Shown: positions 1-8,913, numbered from the stretch's first letter. The stretch: DNA of 64,000 nt from Streptomyces caelestis (GCF_001279005.1 NZ_LGCN01000212.1:81634-145633), one strand, 5' to 3'. The notes: generated by a model not told the origin, from the letters alone. Program-made: numbers and translations.

Positions 1-68
1 CGACCGGTCGGTTTCCCCTCCCCGTCCCCCTCGTGCCGCCGGACGTCAGCGCACCGGGGAAAGGGCGC

Positions 69-1481
69 TCAGCCCTCGGAGGGGGTGTTCCCGCGGCGGG
101 TGACGACCAGTCCCGCCCCACCGAGGACGACCAGGGCGATGGCGGTGCCGGCGATCCACGGGGTGGCGCCGGAGGAGCCGGTCGCCGCGAGGTTGGTGTC
201 GGCGGGGGCGCCGGCGACGGGGGCCGGGCTCGGACCGGTGAGGGTGTGGGTGGTGGTGCCGATCTCGGCGGCCCGGGTGAGGCAGTCGAGCATGCCGGTG
301 AACCGCTGCTCGAAGCCGTCCGGCCCCTCGACCGTGAAGTCGTACGGCCGGTCCTCGCTCAGCGGAACCGTCACCGTCCGGGACGCGCCGCCCGCGACGG
401 TGTGCTCCGCACCCGCCAGTTCGAAGGTGAACGGCTCGTCGTCCTGGTTGGTGACGGTGACGTCCACACCGCCCTTGGCGCAGTTCTCACGGGCGGTCAG
501 CGCGGGTATCGCGCCTTCGAGCGCCCAGGTGGCGCTCGCCGTCGCCGAGACGGTCGACTCGCTGGACCCGGCCAGGATCTGCGTCTGGCTCCGGCTCTCG
601 GAGACGAAGGCGCGGCCGACCGGCACCGTCGTCGAGGCCTGCGCGGTCAGTTCGGCGGTGTCCGCCGCCGCGTCCTCGGGCACCTCGAAGAAGATCCGGC
701 CGCCGTCGGCCGCGGTGGTGACGGGCTCGCCGTCCTCGTCCACGATCCGCACCCCGCTCGTGGCGGCGTCCGCCGGCGGGGAGACGGTGACGCTGCGCGC
801 GTCCGTGCGCACCGTCACCGGACCGATCAGCTCACCCGGGCGGCCGGAGACCGCGGGCGGGTCCAGGGCCAGCGACGCCTTCGGCTCCCCCTCGTCGCGG
901 GCGTTCTTGTGCAGGTAGTCGGCGAGCTGCTCGGCCTGGGGGTCGACGGCGTCCACGGAGACGTCGTCGGAGTAGCGCCAGATGGCCACCTGCGTGCCGG
1001 CCGCCGCGTCCTGCTCGGTGAGCCGGCCGCGTACGCCGGCCTTCTTGGCGAGTGCCGCGAGGTCGTTCACCTGCGGGTAGGAGTTCCGCAGGATCCAGCG
1101 GATCCGGCCGGCGTCCTCGTTGACGCCGAGCGAGGTCCCGCTCCAGGCGGTCTCGTGGTACTTGGCGTCCTTCTGCGTGGGCGTCTGGATGTCGACGCAG
1201 TACGTCTGCAGCATGCCGCCGCCCTCGACGGACATCTCGAACAGTCCCGCCGACACCTGCTGATCCCCGGCGGCGCCGTGTATCACGGCCGTGCCGTAGG
1301 TCTTGAGCTCGCCTACGGTCGCGGCCGCCCCGCTGTGACCCGGTGCCGTCTCCTCGTCGGCGGCTGCCGTCCCGGCGCCGGCCAGCGCGGCTGTGGCGAC
1401 GAGTCCGGACACCAGCGTCCCTGCGGCGAGACGGGCCGACCCGCGTCCGCGCGCGGGCCCCGCGGAGAACGAAGAAAACAC
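69..1481 (-). CDS. Thioester-domain (TQXA) surface protein with LAATG sortase signal
   Basis: Predicted wall-anchored surface protein of about 470 residues. I chose the GTG at 1481 because GGAAGGA lies 7 bases upstream; an ATG 63 bases earlier has no such site. A signal peptide ends near residue 41 (AGTAAA). The next section carries the thioester-domain pattern: Cys95 in the TYCVD motif and Gln164 in TQVA, which in this family form an internal Cys-Gln thioester used to bond covalently to targets. Beta-rich repeats follow, then LAATG at about 431-435, a hydrophobic segment and an RR tail, which is the class E sortase signal of Streptomyces. The target surface is unknown. The domain call is from motif reading; wall anchoring is inferred from the family. 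Confidence 0.85.
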   Translation of the reverse strand: MFSSFSAGPARGRGSARLAAGTLVSGLVATAALAGAGTAAADEETAPGHSGAAATVGELKTYGTAVIHGAAGDQQVSAGLFEMSVEGGGMLQTYCVDIQTPTQKDAKYHETAWSGTSLGVNEDAGRIRWILRNSYPQVNDLAALAKKAGVRGRLTEQDAAAGTQVAIWRYSDDVSVDAVDPQAEQLADYLHKNARDEGEPKASLALDPPAVSGRPGELIGPVTVRTDARSVTVSPPADAATSGVRIVDEDGEPVTTAADGGRIFFEVPEDAAADTAELTAQASTTVPVGRAFVSESRSQTQILAGSSESTVSATASATWALEGAIPALTARENCAKGGVDVTVTNQDDEPFTFELAGAEHTVAGGASRTVTVPLSEDRPYDFTVEGPDGFEQRFTGMLDCLTRAAEIGTTTHTLTGPSPAPVAGAPADTNLAATGSSGATPWIAGTAIALVVLGGAGLVVTRRGNTPSEG

Positions 1482-1762
1482 CGAAATCCTTCCCGGGCGG
1501 GACCCGTTGACGTGGGGGGCTGACGGTCCCACCAGCAGAATCACCGGCCCCGAGAGCGCCGGGAGCCTTGCCCGGCATCCTAAGGAGGCGGCGGAGCGCG
1601 CTTGCCGATGATCGCGTCGGAGGAGTGATCCGACTCGGAATCGTTATCGCGGAAGCCGTCACGAGCAGGACTTGTCGACAAAACCACTCGGGATGTTCCG
1701 GTGCAGATCCGCCGATAAGCCTCAGTCCGGTCGGCGCCGGCGTCGGGGCCGGGTCGCTGACC

Positions 1763-2242
1763 TCATGTCACCATCTGCGGTTTCGGCCGCTGTTGGGGCG
1801 CGTCTCCGTACGCCGCCGCCGGATTTCCCGGTCCGCTTTCCCAGTCGGGTTCGGGTCGCGCCGTCGCGGAGGCCTGTTCCGGTCGCTGCGCGCGCCGGAA
1901 GGCGGCCGTGCCCCGGGCGAGGTCGTGGCCGATCGACACCGCGTCGATGTCCGCGGACATCCACCCCTGCTGTCCCTCGCGCGTCTCCGTGCGCACCTTC
2001 AGCCGGCCCTGCACGATCACCGGTTCGCCCACCGACAGCGACGCCGCCGCGTTGGTGGCGAGCTGCCGGTTCGCCCACACCGTGAAGAAGTTGGTGTGCC
2101 CGTCCGCCCAGGCGCTCTTCTCCCGGTCCCAGTACCGGGACGTGACCGCGACCCGGAACCTGGCCGCGGGGCCGGACGCCGTCTCCCGGTACACCGGCTG
2201 CGTCGCCACGTTGCCCACCACGCACACCATCGTCTCGTTCAT
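1763..2242 (-). CDS. ssbB: Single-stranded DNA-binding protein, SsbB-like paralogue
   Basis: Single OB-fold SSB of 159 residues that should coat single-stranded DNA as a tetramer. The start ATG at 2242 has GAGGGAAACACG just before it; longer frames to 2440 lack a site. The OB fold spans roughly residues 1-110 (FFTVWANRQLA, QGRLKVRTETR). The short tail ends RPKPQMVT and lacks the acidic DDDIPF-type tip through which housekeeping SsbA recruits partners. Streptomyces carry a second SSB without that tip, SsbB, tied to chromosome segregation in sporulating hyphae; the missing tip and the GTPase neighbours support ssbB. The sporulation role is known for S. coelicolor and is only inferred here. Confidence 0.9.
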   Translation of the reverse strand: MNETMVCVVGNVATQPVYRETASGPAARFRVAVTSRYWDREKSAWADGHTNFFTVWANRQLATNAAASLSVGEPVIVQGRLKVRTETREGQQGWMSADIDAVSIGHDLARGTAAFRRAQRPEQASATARPEPDWESGPGNPAAAYGDAPQQRPKPQMVT

Positions 2243-2495
2243 CGTGTTTCCCTCCCTCGCCCGCCCGCCGGCTACGACACCGGCGCCGGGCCGGTACGCG
2301 TACGGGCCCGTCCCGTACGGCTGCCGTCCGGCAGGGCGACCGCGGACCGTCCCGCGATCGCCGCGAAGCCAGACTGCCTCCGTCGGGCCGGGCCCGCCGG
2401 GCGCTGTGGACCACCTCCGGCCTGTGGACATCCCCGCCACCCGAACGGGACGCTCCGCCCCCCGGTCCGTCTCCCCCGCGCCACCTCCCCCGCCG

Positions 2496-4304
2496 TCAAG
2501 CGCGGCCGGCCCCCACCCCCACGACCCGCCCGTACTGCTCCCGCACCTCCCGGTACCGCAGCAGCTCCGCCGCCACCGGATCCAGGACGCGGGCCCGGCC
2601 GCACCCCGCGGCCGCCTCCCGCAGCCGTCTCTCCGCCTCCTGCCCGTACCGCCGGGCGGGCCCCCGGGCCGCCATCCGGCAGCTCCACTCGACGAGCGGA
2701 CCGCCGACGATGCCGATCACCATCAGCAGCACCGGCACCCCCAGGTTCGGCGCCATGATCCCGATGATCTGCGCCAGCAGCCACAGCCCGCCGGCGAACT
2801 GGAGGGCCGTCATCGACACCTGGGCGAGCACGGCCAGCGGCCACCACCCGGGCCGCGGCGGCCTCCCCGGCGGCAGTCCCGCGCGTACGGCCAGCTCGTC
2901 CAGCGCCTCCGGCAGGCCCTGGGAGCCGCGTACGGCCGCCTCCCGCACAGCCAGCGCCCACGGCGCCGGCAGTCCGGCGCAGGCGCGGTCGGCCACCGTG
3001 CGCACCGCCTGTTCCACGCGCTGCCGGGCCGTCGCCTCCTCGTCGGGCTGACCGCGCAGGGCGACCCGGCCGGTGGGCGGCTCGCTCCGCTCCTGGCACC
3101 AGCGCCACAGCCGCAGCCAGGGCGTGCCGCACGCGCGGTTCGCGTTGCGCAGCCAAGCGCGTTCGGCCGCCTCGCCCGTGGCGGTGGCCCCCACGGCGTC
3201 CGCGAGCCGGTCGGCGAACTCCTCGCGCGCCTCCTCGCTCAGCCCGGTGCGCCGCCCGGTGGCGTACACGGGCCACAGCCGGGCCGCCGCGACGTCCACG
3301 TCCGCGGAGATCCGCCGGGCCGGGGCCCCGCGCTCGGCCACGAACCGGGCGAGCGACTCGCGCAGATCGCCGACCCCGTCCCCGGTGAGCGCGGACAGCG
3401 CCTGCACGGTCGTACCGGGTTCGCCGTACTCCCCCAGGACGATGCCGTCCTCGTCGAGCAGTCGCCGCAGATCGTCCAGGACCTGCTCGGCGGCCTCCCC
3501 GGGCAGCCGGTCGATCTGGTTGAGGACGACGAACATGACCTCCGCGTGGGCCGCCATGGGCCGCAGATAGCGTTCGTGCAGCATGGCGTCGGCGTACTTC
3601 TCGGGGTCGACGACCCAGATGACCGCGTCGACCAGTCCCAGGACGCGGTCCACCTGCTCCCGGTGCTGGACGGCCGCCGAGTCGTGGTCGGGCAGGTCGA
3701 CCAGGACCAGCCCGCGCAGCCGCTCGTCGGCGTCCGCGGTCGCCTGGAGGGGACGCCGCCTGAGCCGGGGCGGGATGCCGAGGCGTTCGATGAGACCCGC
3801 CGCACCGTCGCTCCAGCTGCACGCGATGGGCGCGGCGGTGGTCGGCCGCCGTACGCCGGTCTCCGAGACGGGCACTCCGGCCAGCGCGTTGAACAGCTGC
3901 GACTTGCCGCTGCCGGTGGCGCCCGCGATGGCGACGACGGTGTGCTGCCCGGAGAGCCGGCGCCGCGCGGTGGACTCCTCGAGGACCCGGCCCGCCCCCG
4001 CGAGGGTGCGGTTGTCGAGCCGGGCACGGGAGAGCCCCACCAGCTCGCGCAGCGCCTCGAGCCGCGACCGCAGCCACGGGTCGTACGCGAGTGGGGCCAC
4101 GGTCTGCGGCACGGCCGTGCGGGCCGCCGCCGCCCCGCGCTGCTCCTCGCCCGCGCCCTCGTTCACCCGGCGCGCGATCAACCCGTCGTCCCAGGGGCTC
4201 GCGGTGTCCGTACGGGGTGGCCCTCCGGCGTCGCGGTCGGGACGCTCGGGGTCCTCAGGGTGCTCAGGGTGCTCGGTGTGGTCCTGGTCAGTGACGGCGG
4301 TCAC
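2496..4304 (-). CDS. P-loop GTPase with C-terminal membrane segments (YfjP/dynamin-like)
   Basis: Predicted 602-residue GTPase. The GTG start at 4304 sits in the end of the upstream gene, with AAGGAG inside that gene's last codons, so the two are translationally coupled. The N-terminus is Asp/Glu/Pro/His rich and probably disordered. G1 is GATGSGKS (near residue 88), the G3 region is VDLPDHDS and G4 is NQIDR. Near residues 480-550 are two long hydrophobic stretches (WWPLAVLAQ..., GVPVLLMVIGIVGG), suggesting the helical C-terminal part sits in or on the membrane. Large GTPases of this type resemble dynamin-like or YfjP-family proteins; the cellular task is unknown. Confidence 0.8.
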   Translation of the reverse strand: MTAVTDQDHTEHPEHPEDPERPDRDAGGPPRTDTASPWDDGLIARRVNEGAGEEQRGAAAARTAVPQTVAPLAYDPWLRSRLEALRELVGLSRARLDNRTLAGAGRVLEESTARRRLSGQHTVVAIAGATGSGKSQLFNALAGVPVSETGVRRPTTAAPIACSWSDGAAGLIERLGIPPRLRRRPLQATADADERLRGLVLVDLPDHDSAAVQHREQVDRVLGLVDAVIWVVDPEKYADAMLHERYLRPMAAHAEVMFVVLNQIDRLPGEAAEQVLDDLRRLLDEDGIVLGEYGEPGTTVQALSALTGDGVGDLRESLARFVAERGAPARRISADVDVAAARLWPVYATGRRTGLSEEAREEFADRLADAVGATATGEAAERAWLRNANRACGTPWLRLWRWCQERSEPPTGRVALRGQPDEEATARQRVEQAVRTVADRACAGLPAPWALAVREAAVRGSQGLPEALDELAVRAGLPPGRPPRPGWWPLAVLAQVSMTALQFAGGLWLLAQIIGIMAPNLGVPVLLMVIGIVGGPLVEWSCRMAARGPARRYGQEAERRLREAAAGCGRARVLDPVAAELLRYREVREQYGRVVGVGAGRA

Positions 4305-4307
4305 CGG

Positions 4308-5918
4308 TCACCTCTCCTTCTGCAGTACGGACAACGCGGCGATGAGTTCGGCCTGGGGCTCCGCGTGCACCTCGAGCGCGTCGAGTGGGGCGAGCCGGCG
4401 TTCGCGTTCGGCGTGCATGACGCGGTCCACGTGCTCGACGAGCAGCCGTCCGCCCCGGTCGCGCAGCCGCAGCGCGCCGTGCGCGCCGATCCGCTCGGCG
4501 AGCCCCTCCCCGGCGGCCCGGCCCCGGCGGCCGCCCAGCAGGGTCGTGGCGACCAGCGCGGCGACCGTCTCGGGGTCGGGCGCGGCGCTGCGGTCCAGCC
4601 CCCGCACCTCGTCCTCGGCGTACTCCTCGAGCTCGCGCCGCCAGCGCCGTACGGCCAGTCCGATGCGGTGCTCGGCGCTCTCGGGCGCGGTGTCGCGGCC
4701 GGCGAGCTCGGGGGCGTCCGCCGCGGGTTCGCGCCGCCAGGCGTCGTCGACGCGCTCGTCGGCGGCGGCGACGGCGCACAGCAGCAGCGTGCTCAGGCTC
4801 TCCACCAGGGTGTCGAGGAGCTCGCCCGGGGTGCAGTCCAGGGGGAAGGCGCGCCACCGTCTGAGCGCGTCGCCGGCGAGGACGGCCCCGGCCTGCAGCC
4901 GGCCCCGCACGCGCGCGTGCTCGCTGTCGTACGCCCCGTCGACGGCGGCGGTGAGCCGCAGCGCGGCCGCGTACTGCGCGGCGGCGGCACCGGCCAGTCC
5001 GGGCATGCGGGTGTCGAGGGAGGCGAGGACGCCGTACGCGGTGCGGGCCATCGCGTACTGCCGGGCGGCGGGGTCCAGCGTCTGATGGACCAGCCAGGTC
5101 CGCAGCGAGGCCACGGCGGTGGCGGGCAGCAGTCCGCCGCCCCAGGCCGACTCGGGCAGCTCGGGCACGGTGAAGCGCGGTACGTGGCCGAGTCCGGCCT
5201 TGGTGAGCAGGGCGCCGTACTGCCGTGACACCTCGGAGACGACCTGGTGGGGCACGCGGTCCAGGACGGTCACCAGGGTGACGTCGTACTCCTTGGCGGT
5301 GCGCAGCATGTGCCAGGGGACGGCGTCGGCGTAGCGGGCGGCGGTGGTGACCATGACCCAGATGTCCGCGGCGCCGATGAGCTCGGCGGCGAGGACCCGG
5401 TTGTCGGAGACGAGGCTGTCGATGTCGGGCGCGTCCAGGAGGGCGAGGCCGGGCGGCAGGGTGTCGGCGGTCTCGACGCGCAGCACCCGCGCGGGGTCCT
5501 CGCCGGGCAGGAGCAGGTCGTCCGCGGGGTCCCGGTGGTGGGGCACCCACACGCGCGTGAGGTCGGGCAGCACCCTCATCCCGCTGAACCAGTGGTGGTC
5601 CTCCGGATGGCAGACGAGCACCGGCGTCCGGGTCGTGGGCCGCAGCACGCCCGCCTCGCTGACCCGGCGGCCCACCAGGGAGTTCACCAGGGTGGACTTC
5701 CCGGCCCCGGTGGACCCCCCGACGACGGCCAGCAGGGGCGCTTCGGGATCTCTCAGCCGGGGCACCAGATAGTCGTCGAGCTGCGCGAGCAGTTCGTCGC
5801 GGTTGGCACGCGCGCGTGCGGCCCCCGCCAGGGGCAGCGGGAAGCGTGCGGCGGCGACACGGTCGCGCAGGGCGGAGAGTGCGTCGAGCAGCTGGGGCCG
5901 TACGTCCAAGGTCACCAC
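4308..5918 (-). CDS. P-loop GTPase, partner of the downstream GTPase
   Basis: About 536 residues, first gene of a two-gene operon. Two adjacent GTG codons at 5918 and 5915 are the likely start because family-like sequence ([12 protein letters not shown]) begins there; no strong ribosome-binding site is visible, so the start is uncertain. G1 is [10 protein letters not shown] near residue 70 and the G3-like motif is DAPDIDS; the G4 region reads VLDRVP and looks degenerate. No clear membrane segment is seen, unlike the partner. Paired large GTPases in tandem often form hetero-assemblies (dynamin-like pairs act in Streptomyces sporulation septation). Assigning them to DynA/DynB is not justified from sequence alone. 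Confidence 0.75.
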   Translation of the reverse strand: MVTLDVRPQLLDALSALRDRVAAARFPLPLAGAARARANRDELLAQLDDYLVPRLRDPEAPLLAVVGGSTGAGKSTLVNSLVGRRVSEAGVLRPTTRTPVLVCHPEDHHWFSGMRVLPDLTRVWVPHHRDPADDLLLPGEDPARVLRVETADTLPPGLALLDAPDIDSLVSDNRVLAAELIGAADIWVMVTTAARYADAVPWHMLRTAKEYDVTLVTVLDRVPHQVVSEVSRQYGALLTKAGLGHVPRFTVPELPESAWGGGLLPATAVASLRTWLVHQTLDPAARQYAMARTAYGVLASLDTRMPGLAGAAAAQYAAALRLTAAVDGAYDSEHARVRGRLQAGAVLAGDALRRWRAFPLDCTPGELLDTLVESLSTLLLCAVAAADERVDDAWRREPAADAPELAGRDTAPESAEHRIGLAVRRWRRELEEYAEDEVRGLDRSAAPDPETVAALVATTLLGGRRGRAAGEGLAERIGAHGALRLRDRGGRLLVEHVDRVMHAERERRLAPLDALEVHAEPQAELIAALSVLQKER

Positions 5919-6238
5919 ATGCGAAGAATGCCCAATTTTGGGGGAATTCTGAAGCATATGAGCATGCCTGCGCGCCGACACGACACAAGGGACGGAAGGG
6001 ACGACCACGGCGCGTGCGCGCTCCAGGCATAACGAGTGCACAACACCCGGTGCGCGAGGGGCCAAAAGCGGTGCACGATTCGCACCTGCCTGCGATTATC
6101 GGGACCGCTTCACCGAACCTCCACACCGAGTCGCGGAGGCGAGGCAACAGGGACGAGGATGCGGGAGCCCTATCCTTGTCCCCGGCGACGTCACGGACGG
6201 GCCCGGCCCCGGGCACCGCGACGACAGCCACCACACCG
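5919..6238. other. 320-base intergenic region upstream of GTPase operon and tRNA
   Basis: No convincing gene. It must hold the promoter of the leftward GTPase operon and that of the rightward tRNA. It contains an A/T-rich patch (CCAATTTTGGGGGAATT, about 5931-5947) unusual for this genome, and a TATCCT hexamer at about 6171-6176 that could serve as the -10 for the tRNA. Neither is proven. Confidence 0.4.
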
Positions 6239-6314
6239 GCCCCCGTAGCTCAGTGGATAGAGCAGGCGCCTTCTAAGCGCTTGGCCGCAGGTTCGAGTCC
6301 TGCCGGGGGCGCCA
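6239..6314 (+). tRNA. tRNA-Arg (anticodon UCU), CCA encoded
   Basis: Full cloverleaf by eye: acceptor GCCCCCG pairs with CGGGGGC, D arm GCTC/GAGC, anticodon stem GGCGC/GCGCT around loop CTTCTAA giving anticodon TCT, T arm GCAGG-TTCGAGT-CCTGC, discriminator G, and an encoded CCA at 6312-6314. It decodes AGA, a rare codon in such a genome (AGG by wobble). Transcribed alone, followed by a hairpin terminator. Confidence 0.96.
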
Positions 6315-6320
6315 CCCTCC

Positions 6321-6344
6321 GCCCTCCCCCTCGGGAGGGCTCTT
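6321..6344 (+). terminator. Intrinsic terminator after tRNA-Arg
   Basis: Perfect 8-bp stem GCCCTCCC / GGGAGGGC with loop CCTC, followed by TCTT, starting 7 bases after the tRNA CCA. Confidence 0.75.
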
Positions 6345-6610
6345 CGCCGGTCAGAGCGCATGCCGGCCGGCACGACGAAGCCCCGGACGCCCTCTCGACG
6401 ATCAAGAGCGGACTCCGGGGCCGTCCGGCTGTCCCCGGGGTCTCGCGGGTGGCCGTGTCGCACGCGTGTCGAAGTTCCCGGCCGGAGGATCAGCCGGCGC
6501 CGGGCGCCTCCGGGCCGCCACTTGCCCGGCGAGAGCCCGGGAGCTTCCCACCGGGACCGCGAGGCGATCCGGTCTGGGACCGAGACGCCTTCTCCCGGCC
6601 GGAGAAAGCC

Positions 6611-6874
6611 ATGCGCACCGTCTGTGAACGCCCGCAGGAAGCCGAGGGGCTTCCCCGGTGGCCGGCCCAGGGCCACTACCACGTGGCCACGGACGTTCCC
6701 TCGTGGACGGCGCACCCCGACTTCCCTCGCCCGGGACCGGCGGACCACTGCACCGCGTGCATCGAACGGCTGACGGATCCGGCGGACCGGCTCTTCCGAG
6801 GGAGGCACGCCTACCTGGAGCCGCATACCTGGTCGGATCTTCAGCGGACCAGGCCGCCTCTGCCCCTCGGCTGA
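6611..6874 (+). CDS. Small hypothetical protein with HxH and CxxC residues
   Basis: Possible 87-residue protein. The ATG is preceded by GGAGAAAGCC, a well-placed ribosome-binding site, and codons show the expected GC-rich third positions. The product has GHYHV, then DHCTACIERL, so His and Cys residues are grouped in a way that could bind metal, but no family is recognised. There is no partner gene within 140 bases downstream and no signal peptide. The 296 bases between the tRNA terminator and this frame hold nothing I can identify. It may be a genuine orphan gene or a chance frame. Confidence 0.4.
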   Translation: MRTVCERPQEAEGLPRWPAQGHYHVATDVPSWTAHPDFPRPGPADHCTACIERLTDPADRLFRGRHAYLEPHTWSDLQRTRPPLPLG

Positions 6875-7016
6875 CGTCAACGAGAGACGCCGGCCCTTTC
6901 GCTCTCGGCACGCCAAGGGCTCCGGATCGCCCACCTTGGAGTGATTACGCAGGATCTGTGGGATTCCTGGTAACCATGGAAGGGTTAGCCGCCTTTCGCC
7001 CTTCCCGGAGCCGTTC

Positions 7017-7940
7017 ATGCGCACTGCCGTCACCGCCGTCCAGGACTCCGTGGAAGAGCGGGTTCTCACCTTCGAGGGTTTCGCGTACACGTGCCGGATC
7101 GTCCATCAGGACGTACCGCAGACGGCTCCGTTGCTGCTGCTCGGAGGCTCGTCGCAGAACCGGTACTCCTGGCAGGGCCACGAGAGGTGGCTGGCGCCGC
7201 TGTGCACGATGATCACCGTGGACCTGCCCGGATACGGCAGCTCGGACTTCCTGCCGGCCCACTACGACATCGACTTCCTCGCCGACGCCGTCCAGCACAT
7301 GCTGACGGAGGTCGACATGCCCGAGGTGAACCTGTTCGGCGGCTGCTTCGGCGAGGTCGTCGGCCTCCGCTTCGCGCAGCGGCATCCGGAGTCCGTCCAG
7401 CGCATCGTCTTCGCCGGTGCCGCGGGCCGTCTCCCCGACCTCTACACCGACGCCGTACCGCGACTGTCGGACGCGCTCGGACGGAACGACATCGCGGGGG
7501 CCGCCGACGGACTGGTACGGCTGTTCATGTCGAACCCGGAGGCCGGCCGGGTCCGCAGGCACGCGGCCGTGGCGCGCCTCCTCCAGCGGCAGTTCACGAC
7601 CCAGACGCCGGACGAGATCAGGAAGGCCGTCGAGCACAACACCAGGCTGGTGACGCACGGTTGTTACGCACCCCTGCCGGTCCCCCGCGTGCCGACCCTG
7701 GTGTTCACCGGCGAGTACGACACCCTGTGCACCCCGCAGATGGGGCGTGAACTGGCCGCGACGATCCCGGGGGCACGGTTCACCACCGTCACGGAGGCGG
7801 ACCACCTGGTGACGGTCGAACGCCGTGAGGAGTCCGCGGACCTGATCGCCCGCTTCTGCACCGATCGCCCCATCGACGGCCTGCCGTACTGCAACGCCGT
7901 CGAGTCGCCGTGTGCCGAGCCCGTGGCCGTTCCCGCCTGA
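7017..7940 (+). CDS. Alpha/beta-hydrolase with Cys at the nucleophile elbow
   Basis: Cytoplasmic alpha/beta-hydrolase-fold protein of 307 residues; no signal peptide. The start ATG has CCCGGAG 6 bases upstream. Fold markers are LLLLGGSSQNRYSW (oxyanion side), DLPGYGSSD, the elbow LFGGCFGEV, and late acid and His positions in FTGEYDTLCTP and EADHLVTVE. The elbow residue is Cys110 where most relatives have Ser (GxSxG); Cys nucleophiles are known in dienelactone hydrolase. It lies between the tRNA and the small secreted-protein cassette, convergent with the latter, so it is probably monocistronic. Substrate unknown. Confidence 0.8.
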   Translation: MRTAVTAVQDSVEERVLTFEGFAYTCRIVHQDVPQTAPLLLLGGSSQNRYSWQGHERWLAPLCTMITVDLPGYGSSDFLPAHYDIDFLADAVQHMLTEVDMPEVNLFGGCFGEVVGLRFAQRHPESVQRIVFAGAAGRLPDLYTDAVPRLSDALGRNDIAGAADGLVRLFMSNPEAGRVRRHAAVARLLQRQFTTQTPDEIRKAVEHNTRLVTHGCYAPLPVPRVPTLVFTGEYDTLCTPQMGRELAATIPGARFTTVTEADHLVTVERREESADLIARFCTDRPIDGLPYCNAVESPCAEPVAVPA

Positions 7941-7944
7941 CGCG

Positions 7945-7998
7945 GGTCATGAGGAAGGGCCGGAACCCGGCAGCGGGTTCCGGCCCTTCCTCATGACC
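7945..7998. terminator. 25-bp perfect hairpin shared by convergent genes
   Basis: Arms GGTCATGAGGAAGGGCCGGA and continuing to 25 bp pair perfectly across a GCAG loop. It starts 5 bases after the hydrolase stop and ends 10 bases before the stop of the leftward gene at 8008, so it can terminate both transcripts. Confidence 0.85.
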
Positions 7999-8007
7999 GC
8001 GAAGATG

Positions 8008-8286
8008 TCAGGGCTTCTCGCCGTCGACGGCGACGCTGGTCCCGCAGGAGACCTCCGCGCCCCCGCCGGAGCAGGTCTGCTTCATGTTGTTGACGAGGTG
8101 GACCTTCCCGTACGTGCCGCTGGTGAACTCGCGCTCACCCTCGTCCGCGCAGCGCACGTTGCCCTTGCCGTCGTCGGCGCACTTCCCGGCGCTCTCGACG
8201 GCGACGGCGTGAACGGCACCGAGGCCGATCAGGGCGGAGCTCCCCAGAACTCCCACCGCCACTGCGATCTTCTTCGACTTGAACAT
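8008..8286 (-). CDS. Small secreted four-Cys protein, cassette member A1
   Basis: 92-residue predicted secreted protein. The start ATG follows GAGGAAAAGGTAG. N-terminus MFKSKKIAVAVG then a hydrophobic core is a standard signal peptide, cleaved near residue 27-30. The mature part has four Cys (36, 46, 72, 81) in the pattern C-x9-C-x25-C-x8-C, suggesting two disulphides. It is a paralogue of the gene at 8914-9177 (shared start, KG-x-x-RC, QTCSG and VDGE). It is the last gene of the leftward array B2-A2-B1-A1. No family recognised; size and export recall Streptomyces aerial-surface proteins, but it is not a chaplin. Confidence 0.75.
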   Translation of the reverse strand: MFKSKKIAVAVGVLGSSALIGLGAVHAVAVESAGKCADDGKGNVRCADEGEREFTSGTYGKVHLVNNMKQTCSGGGAEVSCGTSVAVDGEKP

Positions 8287-8362
8287 CTACCTTTTCCTCA
8301 ACGCTCGGCCCCGCCGCGACTGGACGGCGGCGCCGTTCCGGATGCCTTGACGGCCAACGAAG

Positions 8363-8413
8363 CGGGCAGGCCCGGAGGCCGATCGCATGCGATCGGACTC
8401 CGAGGCCTGCCCG
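8363..8413. terminator. Hairpin between cassette genes B1 and A1
   Basis: Arms CGGGCAGGCC (8363-8372) and GGCCTGCCCG (8404-8413), with an inner palindrome CCGATCGCATGCGATCGG, make a strong imperfect stem between two genes on the same strand. It could attenuate A1 relative to B1 or stabilise the B1 message. No U tract is seen. Confidence 0.5.
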
Positions 8414-8429
8414 GATCACTCAGTGGTGA

Positions 8430-8699
8430 TCACTTGCCGCCGATGCCGAAGGCGCTCGCGCAGTGCACGGTGTTCGCCTCCTTGTTCTCCGCGTTGCCGA
8501 GGCCCAGCAGGCCGACGGCGAGGTTGATGTCGTCGACGGAGACGAGCGACTGGACCGAGTTGTCCTGGAGGCAGGTCGTGGTCTGCTCGTTGTTGAGCTC
8601 CACCTCCGGCTTGTCACCGGCGTGGCTGACGCCGGCGCCCAGGAAACCGACGCTGCCGAGCATGGCCATCACGACAGCGGCCTTCTGGTACTTGCGCAT
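8430..8699 (-). CDS. Small secreted two-Cys protein, cassette member B1
   Basis: 89-residue predicted secreted protein with ribosome-binding site GGAGAGGTAA before the ATG at 8699. Signal peptide MRKYQKAAVVMAMLGSVGFL..., cleaved after SHA (residue 27). The mature part has only Cys43 and Cys80, a short QTTTC motif, then an alternating hydrophobic DDINLAVGLLGLGNAEN segment and a Gly-rich end. The first 31 residues are identical to those of the protein at 9289-9558. A beta-prone hydrophobic stretch between two Cys is also how chaplins are built, but the chaplin SPG-LSGN and PVN-CGN motifs are missing. Function unknown. Confidence 0.75.
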   Translation of the reverse strand: MRKYQKAAVVMAMLGSVGFLGAGVSHAGDKPEVELNNEQTTTCLQDNSVQSLVSVDDINLAVGLLGLGNAENKEANTVHCASAFGIGGK

Positions 8700-8724
8700 T
8701 TACCTCTCCATTCTCGATGTGACA

Positions 8725-8741
8725 CGGTCCGGGGCGGACCG
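8725..8741. promoter_or_regulatory. Inverted repeat CGGTCC-N5-GGACCG upstream of B1
   Basis: Perfect 6-5-6 inverted repeat beginning 26 bases upstream of the B1 start codon. The same repeat lies at exactly the same offset upstream of paralogue B2 (9584-9600) although the spacer bases differ, which suggests selection on the arms: an operator or an mRNA leader hairpin. Confidence 0.5.
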
Positions 8742-8913
8742 GTCGGGGACAGCCGCCGAATACAGGGCGGCCTTTGCGGCAATTGATAGCGAAACGCCGA
8801 TAGGTATTCACATGGCAGAAAAAGAGACTTCGCACTGCTGTTGTGATGTCACACCATCAGCCCGGCAATTCGATGACCGAACGACGCCGGCGCGCACCGC
8901 CGTGCCGCCGGAA

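Noticed and set aside
33..1523. Long rightward frame opposite the thioester-domain gene
   Set aside because: Arg/Gly-rich shadow with no domain, while the other strand has signal peptide, thioester motif and sortase signal.
1908..5228. 1106-codon rightward frame opposite ssbB and the GTPases
   Set aside because: Antisense shadow in GC-rich DNA; the leftward genes have clear motifs and ribosome-binding sites.
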